NCBI RefSeq assembly: GCF_900089455.2
Contig: NZ_LT907988.1
Coordinates: 3,038,001-3,102,000 of the forward strand
Source of the DNA: Orrella dioscoreae
GTDB taxonomy: Bacteria > Pseudomonadota > Gammaproteobacteria > Burkholderiales > Burkholderiaceae_B
Direction: 5' to 3'
Length of the DNA stretch: 64,000 nucleotides
The notes below the pieces were generated by a model that was given only the letters and a program-made list of their open reading frames with translations, ran no database searches and was not told where the DNA came from. Position numbers and translations under genes: made by a program. This document shows, one piece after another, positions 25,836 through 35,538 of the stretch. The first letter of the stretch is position 1. Each line of letters begins with the position of its first letter.

Positions 25836-26947
25836 AGCGGACGGGCAAAGGTATCGGGGCGCTGGCGGTCGAAGATCTCGTTGGCCCAGAGCATGACGAT
25901 CATCTCGTCGCCGCCGATGTTGGTGATGTCATGCGTCCAGCCCGGCACGGTCTCGACGATCTCCGGCGTCTCGCCGTCAGTCTCGCATTCGTGGTAGTCG
26001 CCGGTGACGATGTGGCGGAAGCGAAAACGCGCGCGCCCCCTGATGACGAGGAACTTCTCGGTCTTGCTGTGGTGATAGTGGCCGCCACGCGTGATGCCGG
26101 GGTGGGCCGTGAAAAACGAGAACTGGCCGGCATCCGGGGTCTTCAGCATTTCCACGAACACGCCGCGCGGATCGCCGTGCTTGGGCACTTCATAAGTGAA
26201 ACGCTCGGGCGGCAGGTAGCTGACGTAGGTCGCATACAGGGCGCGCGTCAGCCCGGTTCCCACCTTTTCCGTCACCAGCGTCTCGCGGCTGTCGCGGAAC
26301 GCTTCCAGCAGCCGGGCCAACTCGCCCACGCTGATGCGATATTGCGGCTGGACGCCAGCGGAACTGTCCACCGTGCGTCCTTGCCTGGCGGCATCCAGCA
26401 GGGCCATGAAATGCGTCACCACGTCATCCACATAGACCAGCGTGATTTCCGCCGACGGGTCGTTGATCTGGATGGGCAGGCCGCGCGTGATGTTGTGGCA
26501 GAAGGTCGCGACGGCCGAGTTGTAGTTGGGCCGCGCCCATTTCCCGAACACGTTCGGCAGGCGATAGACATGCACCGGCACGCCGTGGGACGCCTGCAGC
26601 GCTTCCAGGGCCGCCTCAGCCTCGCGCTTGCTGCGGCCATAGGGATTGTCCTGGGCCGCCTGCGTCGACGAGCTGTAGACCACCGGCACGCGCCGGCCAT
26701 GGCGCGCCACGCTATCGCACAGCAGGCGCGTCAGGTCTGCATTGCCCGTGGTGAATTCGGCCGGATCCTTGGGACGATTTACGCCCGCAAGGTGAAAGAT
26801 GACGTCGGCCTGCGCGACCAGGGCGTCCAGCACCTCCGGCTTTTCATCACGGGTGAAGCGCAGCACTTCCACGTCGTTGCGCTCGCCCAGCACCGCGATC
26901 AGGTTCTGCGCGACGAAGCCGTTCGCGCCGGTGATCAGGACTTTCAT
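25832..26947 (-). CDS. fnlB: UDP-L-FucNAc biosynthesis bifunctional epimerase/reductase (FnlB/WbjC/CapF)
   Basis: A 371-residue two-domain protein: an N-terminal SDR (MKVLITGANGFVAQNL; SSSTQAAQDNPYGRSKREAE with YGRSK catalytic pair) and a C-terminal cupin (about residues 255-371; GITRGGHYHHSKTEKFLVI and the HDITNIGGDEMIVMLWANE motif). In CapF the cupin performs C3 epimerisation and the SDR reduces the C4 keto group. ATG at 26947 has GAGGAG at ideal spacing; a GTG at 26953 overlaps the fnlA stop and is less likely. Confidence 0.92.
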   Translation of the reverse strand: MKVLITGANGFVAQNLIAVLGERNDVEVLRFTRDEKPEVLDALVAQADVIFHLAGVNRPKDPAEFTTGNADLTRLLCDSVARHGRRVPVVYSSSTQAAQDNPYGRSKREAEAALEALQASHGVPVHVYRLPNVFGKWARPNYNSAVATFCHNITRGLPIQINDPSAEITLVYVDDVVTHFMALLDAARQGRTVDSSAGVQPQYRISVGELARLLEAFRDSRETLVTEKVGTGLTRALYATYVSYLPPERFTYEVPKHGDPRGVFVEMLKTPDAGQFSFFTAHPGITRGGHYHHSKTEKFLVIRGRARFRFRHIVTGDYHECETDGETPEIVETVPGWTHDITNIGGDEMIVMLWANEIFDRQRPDTFARPL

Positions 26948-26949
26948 GC

Positions 26950-27987
26950 TCACTCCTCGGGCGTGGCGGCTTCACCGCGCTGGATGGCACGCATGAAGTC
27001 CAGCTTCAACAGCAGGCGCTCCATGCCGGCGCTGTCCAGCCGCTCGGTGTTGTGGGAGTTGTAGTCTTCGGAGCGGGATATCTTCTCCTCGCCTTGCTCG
27101 ACGAACTTCGCATAATTCAAGTCGCGCAGGTCCGGCGGAATGCGGTAATAGTCGCCCATGTCTTCCGCGCAGGCCATTTCCTCGCGGCTGAGCAGCACTT
27201 CATAAAGCTTCTCGCCGTGACGGGTGCCGATCACCTGCAGGGCATGCTCGGGCTTGCCCAGCATGCGCGCCAGCGTCCGGGCCAGCACTTCGACCGTGGC
27301 GGCCGGTGCCTTCTGCACGAACAGGTCGCCATTGTTGCCATGCTCGAAGGCATACAGCACGAGATCCACGGCATCGGCCAGCGTCATCATGAAACGCGTC
27401 ATGTCGGGGTCCGTCACCGTCATCGGCTTGCCGCTGCGCAGTTGCTCGATGAAAAGGGGGATCACCGAACCACGCGACGCCATGACATTACCGTAGCGCG
27501 TGCCGCAGACCACCGTGCCGGTGGCCTCCAGGTTGCGCGACTTGGCGACCATGACCTTTTCCATCATGGCCTTGGAAATGCCCATCGCGTTGATGGGATA
27601 GACCGCCTTGTCCGTGCTCAGGCAGACAACCTTGCGCACCTTGTTCTGGATGGCGGCCTCGAGCACGTTCTCGGTGCCCAGGATATTGGTGTGCACGGCT
27701 TCCATGGGGTGAAACTCGCAGGAAGGCACCTGCTTGAGCGCCGCGGCATGGAAGATGTAATCCACGCCGCGCGTGGCATTGACCAGGCTCTGCCGGTCAC
27801 GCACGTCGCCGATGTAGAACTTGAGTTTCGGATGCGCGTAATGCTTGCGCATGTCGTCCTGCTTCTTCTCGTCACGGCTGAAGACACGGATCTCGCCGAT
27901 GTCCGAGTCGAGAAAGCGCTTGAGCACGGCGTTGCCGAACGAACCCGTGCCGCCGGTGATGAGGAGTTTTGCGTTGGGAGTGAGCAT
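26950..27987 (-). CDS. fnlA: UDP-GlcNAc 4,6-dehydratase/5-epimerase (FnlA/WbjB/CapE)
   Basis: A 345-residue soluble SDR that starts UDP-L-FucNAc synthesis by dehydrating and 5-epimerising UDP-GlcNAc. The nucleotide loop is ITGGTGSFGNAVLKR. The active-site region has STDKAVYPINAMGISKAMMEK, with the MxxxK form of the FlaA1/CapE group. The C-terminal RNYNSHNTERLD-like sequence (SEDYNSHNTERLD) is typical of CapE-type enzymes. It forms a coupled block with fnlB and fnlC. Confidence 0.93.
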   Translation of the reverse strand: MLTPNAKLLITGGTGSFGNAVLKRFLDSDIGEIRVFSRDEKKQDDMRKHYAHPKLKFYIGDVRDRQSLVNATRGVDYIFHAAALKQVPSCEFHPMEAVHTNILGTENVLEAAIQNKVRKVVCLSTDKAVYPINAMGISKAMMEKVMVAKSRNLEATGTVVCGTRYGNVMASRGSVIPLFIEQLRSGKPMTVTDPDMTRFMMTLADAVDLVLYAFEHGNNGDLFVQKAPAATVEVLARTLARMLGKPEHALQVIGTRHGEKLYEVLLSREEMACAEDMGDYYRIPPDLRDLNYAKFVEQGEEKISRSEDYNSHNTERLDSAGMERLLLKLDFMRAIQRGEAATPEE

Positions 27988-28015
27988 GATGGAGATCGGT
28001 AGGATGGCGGACGGG

Positions 28016-28792
28016 TCAGGTGCGTGCGGCGCGCACCAGCGCCTCGCGCTCCTTGGGGGTCGGGTAGTTTATCAACACGGCCTTGTACGACCCCTTGAAG
28101 ACGAAGAGGCTGCCGGCCCCTGCACCGATGATGCCGAAACGGCGGATCAGGGCGCTGATGTCGGCCAGCGAGCCGGCTCCGCCCAGCACCGACATGGGCA
28201 CGGTCGTGACGTTGCGAATCTGCTCGATGAGATCCAGGTCGTAGCCCTTCATGACGCCGTCATGGTCGATGGCGTTAACCACGATTTCGCCCACGCCGTG
28301 CTTTTCCAGCGTCTGGGCGAACTCGACGGGCGAAAGATGGGTATTGGTTTTGGCGTTGTGCGTCCACACTTCATGGCGGGAGCTGAAACGCTTTTTCTTC
28401 ACGTCCATCACCCCCACCACGCTCTGGCGGCCGATTTTCTCGGCGATGCGCGTGGCAAGCATGGGCTCCTCGACCAGGGCGGAGCTGATGGCCACCTTCT
28501 CGACGCCCAGGCTGATGATGGCGCTGGCCTGCTCCACCGTCTTGACGCCGCCACCGTAGCAGAAAGGCATGCGGCACTCGGCCGCCAGCCGCTCGATCAT
28601 CTTCAGGTCGGGGCCGACTCCCTGGGTGGTAGCGTCGATGTCGAGGACGATGAGTTCGTCCACTTCCTTCTCATTGAAGATGCGGACGGCATTGATGGGA
28701 TCACCGACGTACTTGCCGGCATCGAACTTGACGGTCTTGACCAGGCCCTTGTCGCGGACCAGCAGGCAGGGAATGATTCTGGGACGAAGCAC
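28016..28792 (-). CDS. hisF2: HisF2-type cyclase/ammonia-channel subunit for sugar amidation
   Basis: A 258-residue (beta/alpha)8-barrel protein of the HisF family, but encoded in a polysaccharide locus. It keeps LIVLDIDATTQG and NAIDHDGVMKGYDLDLI, the two catalytic-Asp strands. With HisH2 and WbpG it forms the set known from Pseudomonas B-band O-antigen, where ammonia released by HisH2 is used to convert an acetamido group of a diaminouronic acid into an acetamidino group. The start is probably GTG at 28792. It is not the histidine operon enzyme; no other his genes are near. Confidence 0.88.
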   Translation of the reverse strand: MLRPRIIPCLLVRDKGLVKTVKFDAGKYVGDPINAVRIFNEKEVDELIVLDIDATTQGVGPDLKMIERLAAECRMPFCYGGGVKTVEQASAIISLGVEKVAISSALVEEPMLATRIAEKIGRQSVVGVMDVKKKRFSSRHEVWTHNAKTNTHLSPVEFAQTLEKHGVGEIVVNAIDHDGVMKGYDLDLIEQIRNVTTVPMSVLGGAGSLADISALIRRFGIIGAGAGSLFVFKGSYKAVLINYPTPKEREALVRAART

Positions 28793-28795
28793 GCT

Positions 28796-29410
28796 TTAGA
28801 TATCCGCGAAATTTTTCAGGAGACGCGCACCGAAATCGTGGCTCTTCTCCGGGTGGAATTGCACGCCGTAGACGTTCGCGTGGTTGACCGAGCAGGCAAA
28901 GCGGGCGCCGTATTCTGCAGTGGCAATGGCATCGGCCTCGTCCTGACAATCAAAGTAATAGGAATGCAGGAAATAGAATCGCGCCTCTGATTCCAGGCCT
29001 TGAAACAGCGTCGATGGCCTTGAGGGCGTGACGTCGTTCCAACCCATGTGCGGCAGGTGCGTGCGCTGCGCCAACTTGTCGACGTCGAACTTGCGCACCC
29101 TGCCAGGCACCCAGCCCAGGCCCTCGCGCTCACCCTCGTCGCTGCCCTGCGCCATCATCTGCATGCCGACGCAGATACCCAGCACGGGCACGCCATCGCG
29201 CACCACCCGCTCGACGGCGACGTCATGCATGCCCGATTGCCGGAAGGAGTCCATCGCATAGTCGAAGGCTCCCACGCCGGGCAGGATCAGCTTGGTGGCC
29301 CGCGCAATATCCTCCGGCGTCCGACCGATGCCCACCTGCACATCCATGCGGCGGTACATGTTGGCGAAGGCCAGGACATTGCCCAGCCCGTAATCAATGA
29401 TGGTGATCAT
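28796..29410 (-). CDS. hisH2: HisH2-type glutamine amidotransferase for sugar amidation
   Basis: A 204-residue class I glutamine amidotransferase. The triad is visible: Cys in PVLGICVGMQMM, and His/Glu in GVQFHPEKSHDFG. HMGWNDV and FLHSYYFD match the HisH family. It provides ammonia for the amidation step by WbpG, working with HisF2. The start overlaps the wbpG stop by 4 bases. Confidence 0.9.
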   Translation of the reverse strand: MITIIDYGLGNVLAFANMYRRMDVQVGIGRTPEDIARATKLILPGVGAFDYAMDSFRQSGMHDVAVERVVRDGVPVLGICVGMQMMAQGSDEGEREGLGWVPGRVRKFDVDKLAQRTHLPHMGWNDVTPSRPSTLFQGLESEARFYFLHSYYFDCQDEADAIATAEYGARFACSVNHANVYGVQFHPEKSHDFGARLLKNFADI

Positions 29411-30546
29411 CGGAACAGCCGCTTTTCAAGACCCAGTTTCTGCATGACGTTGGCGCCAAGGCCGATCAGGAACTTCTTGTTGGCGTAGTCCTTGTAGGTC
29501 TTGTTCTCGCCTTCGAAGATGGCCTGCAGTTCCTCTTCGCTCAGGTCGAGCTTGTGAGCCACGTAACGGAACTCCTGGCGCGAGAAATGCTCGTCCATCT
29601 CGGGCTTCGCGATACGCGCGAGAGCCTCCTCGCGCGTCATCTGGCCGGTCAGGATGAGACTGGAGAAATGCGCGCGCCGCTTCTCGTAGCCGAACTTGCG
29701 CGGCATCCAGTAGTCTTCGTAGAACCGGGTGAACCGGGACTCATGGTGCTTGTGCTGGAACGGCTCCCAGCCAAAACGCTCCTGCAGCAGGCGCTCGGCA
29801 TCCTTCTTTATGTAGGGCACCAGATTGAGCGGCTTGAACACCTGCATGCCCAGCACGTAGCGGTAGTAGAGCTTGTAGACCAGGATGTCGACAATCGGGA
29901 AGCTCTTGAGCGGTCGCTTGCCGAAACGGCGATGGATGTCGAGCATCAGCGTCTTGTCGATGCCGGGATAGCCACCCCACTCTTCGGGCTCGCGGCAGCA
30001 TTCAGTCGAGAAGTTGCCGCCGGTCAGCACATACTTCAGCTTGTGCTGGCGGGCGAACTTGTACAGTCCCGAGAAAAAAGCGACGTCCTGCGGCAGGTCC
30101 TGATCGGGAATCTGCGACTTCAGGAACGCCACCTGGAGATCCTTCATCTCCTCCCAGTTGATCACCTCGGTGAAGAGCTCCAGTCCCAGGCCGTCGACCA
30201 GCTTTTCGACGTTGCCCACCGCCTGGTCGGTGTTCCAGCCGGCATCGACATGGAACAGCAAGGGCCGCAGCCCCATCTTTTCCTTGGCGATGTAGGCGGT
30301 GTAGGAACTGTCCAGGCCACCGCTCAGCCCGATGATGCAATCGAAGTCCTTGCCCTTGCCTTGTTCCTTGATCTTTTCCGCCACGCGCATGAGCTCGGCC
30401 TCGCCGCGCGCGTCGGTATGCCAGTTGGGCTTGATCTGCGCGTCGAAGTTGGCGCAATAGTCCGATTCGCCCCTGGCATCGAAGACGATGCGAGGGTCGC
30501 TCGTATCCATGATGGTGCGGGTGCAGATTTGGTAGGGTCTATTCAT
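29407..30546 (-). CDS. wbpG: N-acetyl sugar amidotransferase (WbpG/PseA family)
   Basis: A 379-residue ATP-dependent amidotransferase with a PP-loop motif FDCIIGLSGGLDSSYTAY that binds ATP. The conserved ICTRTIMDTSDP N-terminal stretch, including a cysteine, is a WbpG/PseA/LmdC hallmark. It converts an N-acetyl group of a nucleotide-bound sugar into an acetamidino group with ammonia from HisH2/HisF2. It heads the wbpG-hisH2-hisF2 set. The sugar is most likely the diacetamido-uronic acid made by WbpB/D/E encoded upstream. Confidence 0.9.
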   Translation of the reverse strand: MNRPYQICTRTIMDTSDPRIVFDARGESDYCANFDAQIKPNWHTDARGEAELMRVAEKIKEQGKGKDFDCIIGLSGGLDSSYTAYIAKEKMGLRPLLFHVDAGWNTDQAVGNVEKLVDGLGLELFTEVINWEEMKDLQVAFLKSQIPDQDLPQDVAFFSGLYKFARQHKLKYVLTGGNFSTECCREPEEWGGYPGIDKTLMLDIHRRFGKRPLKSFPIVDILVYKLYYRYVLGMQVFKPLNLVPYIKKDAERLLQERFGWEPFQHKHHESRFTRFYEDYWMPRKFGYEKRRAHFSSLILTGQMTREEALARIAKPEMDEHFSRQEFRYVAHKLDLSEEELQAIFEGENKTYKDYANKKFLIGLGANVMQKLGLEKRLFR

Positions 30547-30577
30547 TGGTGGCTTGAATCGTGAGGGTCGGATTCGC

Positions 30578-31492
30578 TCAGAAGCCCGACAGCAGGCCGA
30601 ACAGCGCGCGGCGCAGGTTGTAGAAAAATGCGTTGGTGGTCGAGAGCGCCCGTAGCCGCTCTATGAGCGGCGCTCGATTGAAGAGCACGCCGATGATGCT
30701 GCCACGCGCGCGGGCTTCCTCGCACTTGATGCGGCGACGCAGGTTTTCCTGTGAGGCACTGTTGAGCTCATGCTTGTGCTGCTCATAGAACATGGAGATC
30801 GCGGTCATGCGCAGCGTGTACTTTCGGTTGTACTCGGGGAATGGCAAATGCATATTGATGCTGTTGCCCGCATGGACGCGCCAGCGGCACCCGATGACGC
30901 CACAGTGAACCTGTTTCCACTCGGTGAAGCCGACCACGGCCAGCTCCATCCATGTGTCCTCGTTCGGCAGGCTCTCCGGCACCGGAAATATCTTCGCCTG
31001 GACTGCCCGGCTCATCAAATAGGACACACCGGTGAACCCGCCTCGATCCTTGCCCTTGGGAACGACATGACCGTTGAACTTCGGGTCTTCCGACATGGTC
31101 TCCAGCTTGCAGAGCCCGACGACATATTTCTCTTCGCCTGCCGGGGCCACCGCGTCAAGGCGCGCCTTCAAGCTGCCTTGGGGCATGATGTCATCCCCGG
31201 CGAACAGGGTCGCAAACTGGCCACGCGCATGGCTCATTCCATAATTGAATGCCGAGTTCTTGCCCTTCTTCGGGTTGACGAGGACTTTCAGCCGAGGATA
31301 TTGCAGAGCCAGCCCGGCCAGGATATCCCCCGTTGTATCGGTAGAGCCGTCATTGACCACGATGCATTCGAACTCGAGCCCGGTCTGCTCCAAAACGCTC
31401 CGCACAGCCTCTTCGACGTGCAAGGCTTCATTTTTCACTGCTATGACAACACTGACTTCAATATCATGTTGTTCTGGAACAGTATTCGCCAT
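30578..31492 (-). CDS. Glycosyltransferase family 2 protein
   Basis: A 304-residue GT-A glycosyltransferase. The N-terminal nucleotide-binding strand is VSVVIAVKNEALHVEEAVRSVL, followed by CIVVNDGSTDTT and the metal-binding acidic motif in TLFAGDDIMP (about residue 100). The C-terminal third is basic and probably associates with the membrane. It should add one residue of the O-unit from a nucleotide-sugar. Donor and linkage are unknown. It lies between the flippase gene and the amidation genes. Confidence 0.85.
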   Translation of the reverse strand: MANTVPEQHDIEVSVVIAVKNEALHVEEAVRSVLEQTGLEFECIVVNDGSTDTTGDILAGLALQYPRLKVLVNPKKGKNSAFNYGMSHARGQFATLFAGDDIMPQGSLKARLDAVAPAGEEKYVVGLCKLETMSEDPKFNGHVVPKGKDRGGFTGVSYLMSRAVQAKIFPVPESLPNEDTWMELAVVGFTEWKQVHCGVIGCRWRVHAGNSINMHLPFPEYNRKYTLRMTAISMFYEQHKHELNSASQENLRRRIKCEEARARGSIIGVLFNRAPLIERLRALSTTNAFFYNLRRALFGLLSGF

Positions 31493-31578
31493 TCAATTCA
31501 CCTGATGAATATTTTTGTCTGCCTTACCGCTACTCCGCCACCAGCTGTCCTTCGCGAACACGGCCACGCCGGCAGGAC

Positions 31579-32949
31579 TCATCCCACAGCCCAACGCATG
31601 ACGCCGTTGACCACCACTCCCGCAACGATCCAGGCGCAGACAGGGACGCTGAGCTTGCCAAGCAACCGCCCCAGGTCCGTTGCCGACAACCGCACGCAGC
31701 GCAGGATGACAACCAGATACAGCGCGTAGAAGACCCCACCCGATACCGCATATGTCTCGGGAATGTATCCCCCCATCGCATGCCACGCCCCGACCACCAG
31801 ACCGATGCGAATGACCAGTCCGGCGACCTGCAACATCAGCGCTTCGCGCTGCTTTTGCAGGACATGCAAACTCATGGAGAGCGGAGAAGTCAAAAACTGC
31901 AATAAAAACGATGGCGTCAACCAGGCGACGAGAACCCCCGATCGCTCCCAAGCCGCCCCAAAAACGAACGGAAAAGCGACAGGTGCCACGATTCCTGCGA
32001 AACATAGCGGGCCCACACCCACTTTGGTCAGCATTGCGAGGGTGTCCGCGGTGTAGGCGGCGAGCCTGCCCTCACGTTCCTCCTTCGCCGCGTGGGCAAG
32101 GTAGACCTGGCCCACCGCACTGCTGATCAGCGCGACGGGCGCTTGCATCACCTGCATGGCCAGCACGAGAAACCCCGCCTCCGGCCCGGCTACGATTGCG
32201 GCGATCAGCAACACAGGAAGCTGTAGCGCAGCATTGTTCGCAAGCGCCTCGAAGGTCGAGAACTTGGGGAAACGCTGGTAGCGGACGAACATGGCCCTCA
32301 TGTTCGTCACGCTCGGCGACAGGCGCTCCCGACGGCAATCCGCCACCAAGCCACGAGCCAGCAACAAAGAGCCGGCGCCATGGTTGAGCAACTGCCCCGC
32401 CATCAGGCCGAGGGGTGACCCACTCCACCACCCCACTCCGGCCTGGACCGACACTGCGGACACCGACTGGGTCAGTCGCGTGCGCGCGATGAGTCCGAAC
32501 GCCTTCCGTCTCGTCGCCCACATCTGCATCGCATTGTAGGTGCTCGCGCAGAAGATTCCAGCCGGAATGAACCATTCCAGCCCGCCCAGGGTTCCACGCC
32601 CTAGCCATGAGGCGATTTGCTCGCGCCCCAGCATGAACACCACCAGGGCCAGCACCGCGCTCAGGGTGGAAAAGAGCAAGGCCAGGGCAAGCAGACCCAG
32701 CGCATCCTCTTCCTCCTCGGCAAGAGGGATGGCGATATCGAACCTCAGGCCCGCAGCGACGAAAATCGTCCCGACGATCGAGGAATAAATGGCCAACAGG
32801 GAAAAATCGTCAGGCGTGTAGAGCCGAGTCAACAAAGGCAACGCAAGCAACATCAACGCCTGGGCGAAAGCCGTCCCGCCCGCGAGAAGACCCACGGAGC
32901 GCACCAGGCGGTTCCCCGCTATTTCATGCCACCTTTGCGCCAGGGACAT
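31579..32949 (-). CDS. wzx: O-antigen flippase (Wzx, polysaccharide transporter family)
   Basis: A 456-residue integral membrane protein with about 12 predicted helices and an oligosaccharide-flippase N-terminus (SVGLLAGGTAFAQALMLLALPLLTRLYTPDDF). The TRLYTPxDF motif is typical of Wzx/RfbX-like transporters. It should flip the lipid-linked O-unit across the inner membrane for Wzy. The ATG at 32949 follows the wzy stop by four bases; the longer in-frame form would start inside wzy and adds a non-hydrophobic segment. Confidence 0.87.
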   Translation of the reverse strand: MSLAQRWHEIAGNRLVRSVGLLAGGTAFAQALMLLALPLLTRLYTPDDFSLLAIYSSIVGTIFVAAGLRFDIAIPLAEEEEDALGLLALALLFSTLSAVLALVVFMLGREQIASWLGRGTLGGLEWFIPAGIFCASTYNAMQMWATRRKAFGLIARTRLTQSVSAVSVQAGVGWWSGSPLGLMAGQLLNHGAGSLLLARGLVADCRRERLSPSVTNMRAMFVRYQRFPKFSTFEALANNAALQLPVLLIAAIVAGPEAGFLVLAMQVMQAPVALISSAVGQVYLAHAAKEEREGRLAAYTADTLAMLTKVGVGPLCFAGIVAPVAFPFVFGAAWERSGVLVAWLTPSFLLQFLTSPLSMSLHVLQKQREALMLQVAGLVIRIGLVVGAWHAMGGYIPETYAVSGGVFYALYLVVILRCVRLSATDLGRLLGKLSVPVCAWIVAGVVVNGVMRWAVG

Positions 32950-32953
32950 GGAA

Positions 32954-34336
32954 CTAGCACCTGCCACTGGAAGGCGCCGCGCGTGGAAGTCCCGGCCTTC
33001 CCTCTGCCTGGAGACGCCAATCCGCCAGCGCAGGCACCCTTGCACGTGCCCGTCCCAGCGGCCTCGTCAACATGAATGCAAGCATCACCAACAAAAACAA
33101 CCCACCACTGAACAGTGTCGAGATCAGGGAAACGCTGATCAAGCCCAGCGCCACGATGGGAATCGCGCACACGAAGGGCGCAACGCCTCCCCTGATGATC
33201 TGGCCAAACATCAGGCCAATCAGGATCGAGAAGAGCACCACGCCCACGAGACCAAATGCCACATAGGCTTCCGCGACATAGAAGGCATTTGAATTGCCCG
33301 TCGTCTCTTCACCCGATTTGAACTGGAACATGAACACTTGCTTCTCGAGGTTGGCGAAATCCAGGCCAAAGATCCTCGACAGATGCCTGTTTGTCGAGAA
33401 ATGAAGCATCGAGCCGCTGCTGCTCAGTTGCCAGTACAGCAAGGTATCGTAGGCAGTCACGAACGGAATCCACACCAGGCGGTTGACCATGTACGCCACC
33501 CCGTCGGGCCGGTCCAAGTCATAGAACATGAATTGGTAGGAATGCTGGTCAGCAAGCGATGCGACCTGGACGGGAGGCACGCCAACGAGCTCTCGCCTGA
33601 CAGTATCAAGCATGCGCGTGGCGGAATGCTCGGAGCGTTGGGCGGTGGCCGGCATGGCAGTATTGCTGGCATCCGACAGGGTCAGATCGCTTTTCAGGGA
33701 CACCAGCGAAACGAAGACGAAGGCACCGACGAACATCATGACCGCGTACCAGAAGTCGCGGAACCGCTTCGCCGAGAGAAAGTAGATGAACAAGGGGATA
33801 TAAGCCCAAGTAATCAACGCCTTCTCGAAGGCCGACACGAGCAGGAACGAAATGATGGCCAGCCGCACAAAAGCCTGGAAACGGCTCTTGATAAGAAACA
33901 CGGCAACGATCGCGAAGGGCACGAATCCTTTGTTGAAGATCGACTGCACGTAGGCAAAGAAGATCCAAGGCATCTCCGTGACCTTGTAGAAATCTGCCCG
34001 CATGGCCGAGGCGTCTCCGCCGTGCAACATGAATTCGAGCAAGGGCACGTAGCCCAGATGTGCGCACAGACCCAGATAGCTGCCGAAATAAACCATCCAG
34101 CAAAAATTGAACAGCCCCCCCCGGAATCCATTCAGGGCGAGCTCTCTCCTCCCCCCGATGCGCAACGATATTTTGAGTGCGACGAAATACGAGACGATCG
34201 CCAGCACGGCGAGGAGCAACAACTCCATGGCCAGCCAATCCCCGAACAGCCACGCCGCCCCGAGGGCTTGGGGAATCATGAAAACGAATATGCCTAGAGG
34301 CAAGGCATACATTGCAAGCAATCGAGCCAGTCGCAT
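32954..34336 (-). CDS. wzy: O-antigen polymerase candidate (Wzy)
   Basis: A 460-residue protein with around 10-12 hydrophobic segments and a large extramembrane loop in the middle (about residues 220-310, with DTVRRELVGVPPVQVAS). This is the usual Wzy topology. Wzy proteins share little sequence, so the call rests on topology, length and its place beside wzx in a Wzx/Wzy-type cluster that also has wzz. The ATG at 34336 starts right before the first helix; the longer form to 34438 adds a Cys/Arg-rich non-hydrophobic segment. Confidence 0.75.
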   Translation of the reverse strand: MRLARLLAMYALPLGIFVFMIPQALGAAWLFGDWLAMELLLLAVLAIVSYFVALKISLRIGGRRELALNGFRGGLFNFCWMVYFGSYLGLCAHLGYVPLLEFMLHGGDASAMRADFYKVTEMPWIFFAYVQSIFNKGFVPFAIVAVFLIKSRFQAFVRLAIISFLLVSAFEKALITWAYIPLFIYFLSAKRFRDFWYAVMMFVGAFVFVSLVSLKSDLTLSDASNTAMPATAQRSEHSATRMLDTVRRELVGVPPVQVASLADQHSYQFMFYDLDRPDGVAYMVNRLVWIPFVTAYDTLLYWQLSSSGSMLHFSTNRHLSRIFGLDFANLEKQVFMFQFKSGEETTGNSNAFYVAEAYVAFGLVGVVLFSILIGLMFGQIIRGGVAPFVCAIPIVALGLISVSLISTLFSGGLFLLVMLAFMLTRPLGRARARVPALADWRLQAEGRPGLPRAAPSSGRC

Positions 34337-34434
34337 CCCCGTTACTCCGACTCGGCACGCCGCAAGGACGCGGACCGGCCCTGTTTCGTCTTGGCGATGC
34401 GACACGCACCGGTGAATACCTGCCGCAACACCGA

Positions 34435-35538
34435 TCAAGTCTCCGTCGTATCCAGGACGTTTGCCAGGGCTCGGACGATCTGGTCCATTACAGGCTCACT
34501 CAGATACGGATGGAACGGCAGGCTCATGACCCTGTCCGACAACGCATCGCCGACAGGCAGGCTGGCCGCCGTATCGCTGACCGCAGGTTGTTTGTTCAGG
34601 GGCAATGGATAATGCACGACAGTCGGAATACCCCGCTCCTTCAACTTCGCCTGGACGTTTTCACGCGCCGCCACCTGGACGGTATATTGCGCCCAGACAC
34701 TGCGGTTGTGAGGCAACACCTCTGGCAACACCAGGCCCGGAATGGCGCCAAGCTTGTCGGCGTAGCGCACGGCTACGTCATTGCGCAAGGAGACTTCTTC
34801 GTCGAAAATCTCGAGTTTCGCAAGCAACACGGCAGCTTGGAGGGTATCTAGCCGGCTATTCACGCCCACCCGCGTATGGTAGTAGCGGCGCGACTGACCA
34901 TGGCGCGCGATCTGACGCAAGACTACGGCCAGCTCATCCGAATTCGTGAACATGGCACCGCCATCGCCATAGCAGCCCAGCGGCTTGCTCGGGAAAAAGC
35001 TGGTGCAGGACACATCGGTCAGGTTGCCGGATGCCCGGCCTTTGTAGGTGGCGCCAAAACTCTGTGCCGCATCCTCGATCACGGGAATGCCATGCCTGGC
35101 CGCAACCGCGTTGATCTCATCGAATTCGGCACACTGTCCGTAGAGGGACACTGGAATGATCGCCTTCGTGCGCGGTGTTATGGCGGCCTCCAGCAGCGCC
35201 GCGTCCAGATTGTAGGTACGCGGGTCAATGTCGACGTAGACCGGCGTGCCACCAAGCAGCGCCACCGTTTCAGCCGTGGCGATATAGGTGAAGCCCGGCG
35301 TGATCACCTCATCTCCAGGCTGGATGCCATAAGCCATCAAGGCGATTTGCAAAGCGTCGGTCCCGTTCGCACAGCTGATGCAATGCCTTGCCCCGACGTA
35401 ATCGGCCAAACGCTCTTCCAGCGCCGCAACTTCCGGGCCGAGAATGTATTGCCCGTGTTCAAGCACCTTGCGAATACCTTCGTCGATGCGCGACTTGATC
35501 CGTGCCTGTTGCGTCTTGAGGTCAATGAAATCGATCAT
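34435..35538 (-). CDS. wbpE: UDP-3-keto-uronate aminotransferase (WbpE/WlbC, DegT family)
   Basis: A 367-residue PLP-dependent sugar aminotransferase. It starts [19 protein letters not shown] as WbpE/WlbC do. The PLP lysine lies in [16 protein letters not shown], and the EDAAQSFGA motif holds the aspartate contacting the pyridine ring. It transfers an amino group from glutamate to C3 of UDP-3-keto-GlcNAcA, giving the 3-amino sugar that WbpD then acetylates. The start overlaps the wbpD stop by 4 bases. Confidence 0.94.
   Translation of the reverse strand: MIDFIDLKTQQARIKSRIDEGIRKVLEHGQYILGPEVAALEERLADYVGARHCISCANGTDALQIALMAYGIQPGDEVITPGFTYIATAETVALLGGTPVYVDIDPRTYNLDAALLEAAITPRTKAIIPVSLYGQCAEFDEINAVAARHGIPVIEDAAQSFGATYKGRASGNLTDVSCTSFFPSKPLGCYGDGGAMFTNSDELAVVLRQIARHGQSRRYYHTRVGVNSRLDTLQAAVLLAKLEIFDEEVSLRNDVAVRYADKLGAIPGLVLPEVLPHNRSVWAQYTVQVAARENVQAKLKERGIPTVVHYPLPLNKQPAVSDTAASLPVGDALSDRVMSLPFHPYLSEPVMDQIVRALANVLDTTET

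Noticed and set aside
28016..29410. Histidine biosynthesis hisF/hisH
   Set aside because: They are coupled to wbpG within a polysaccharide operon, and no other his genes are present; the HisF2/HisH2 amidation role is better supported.
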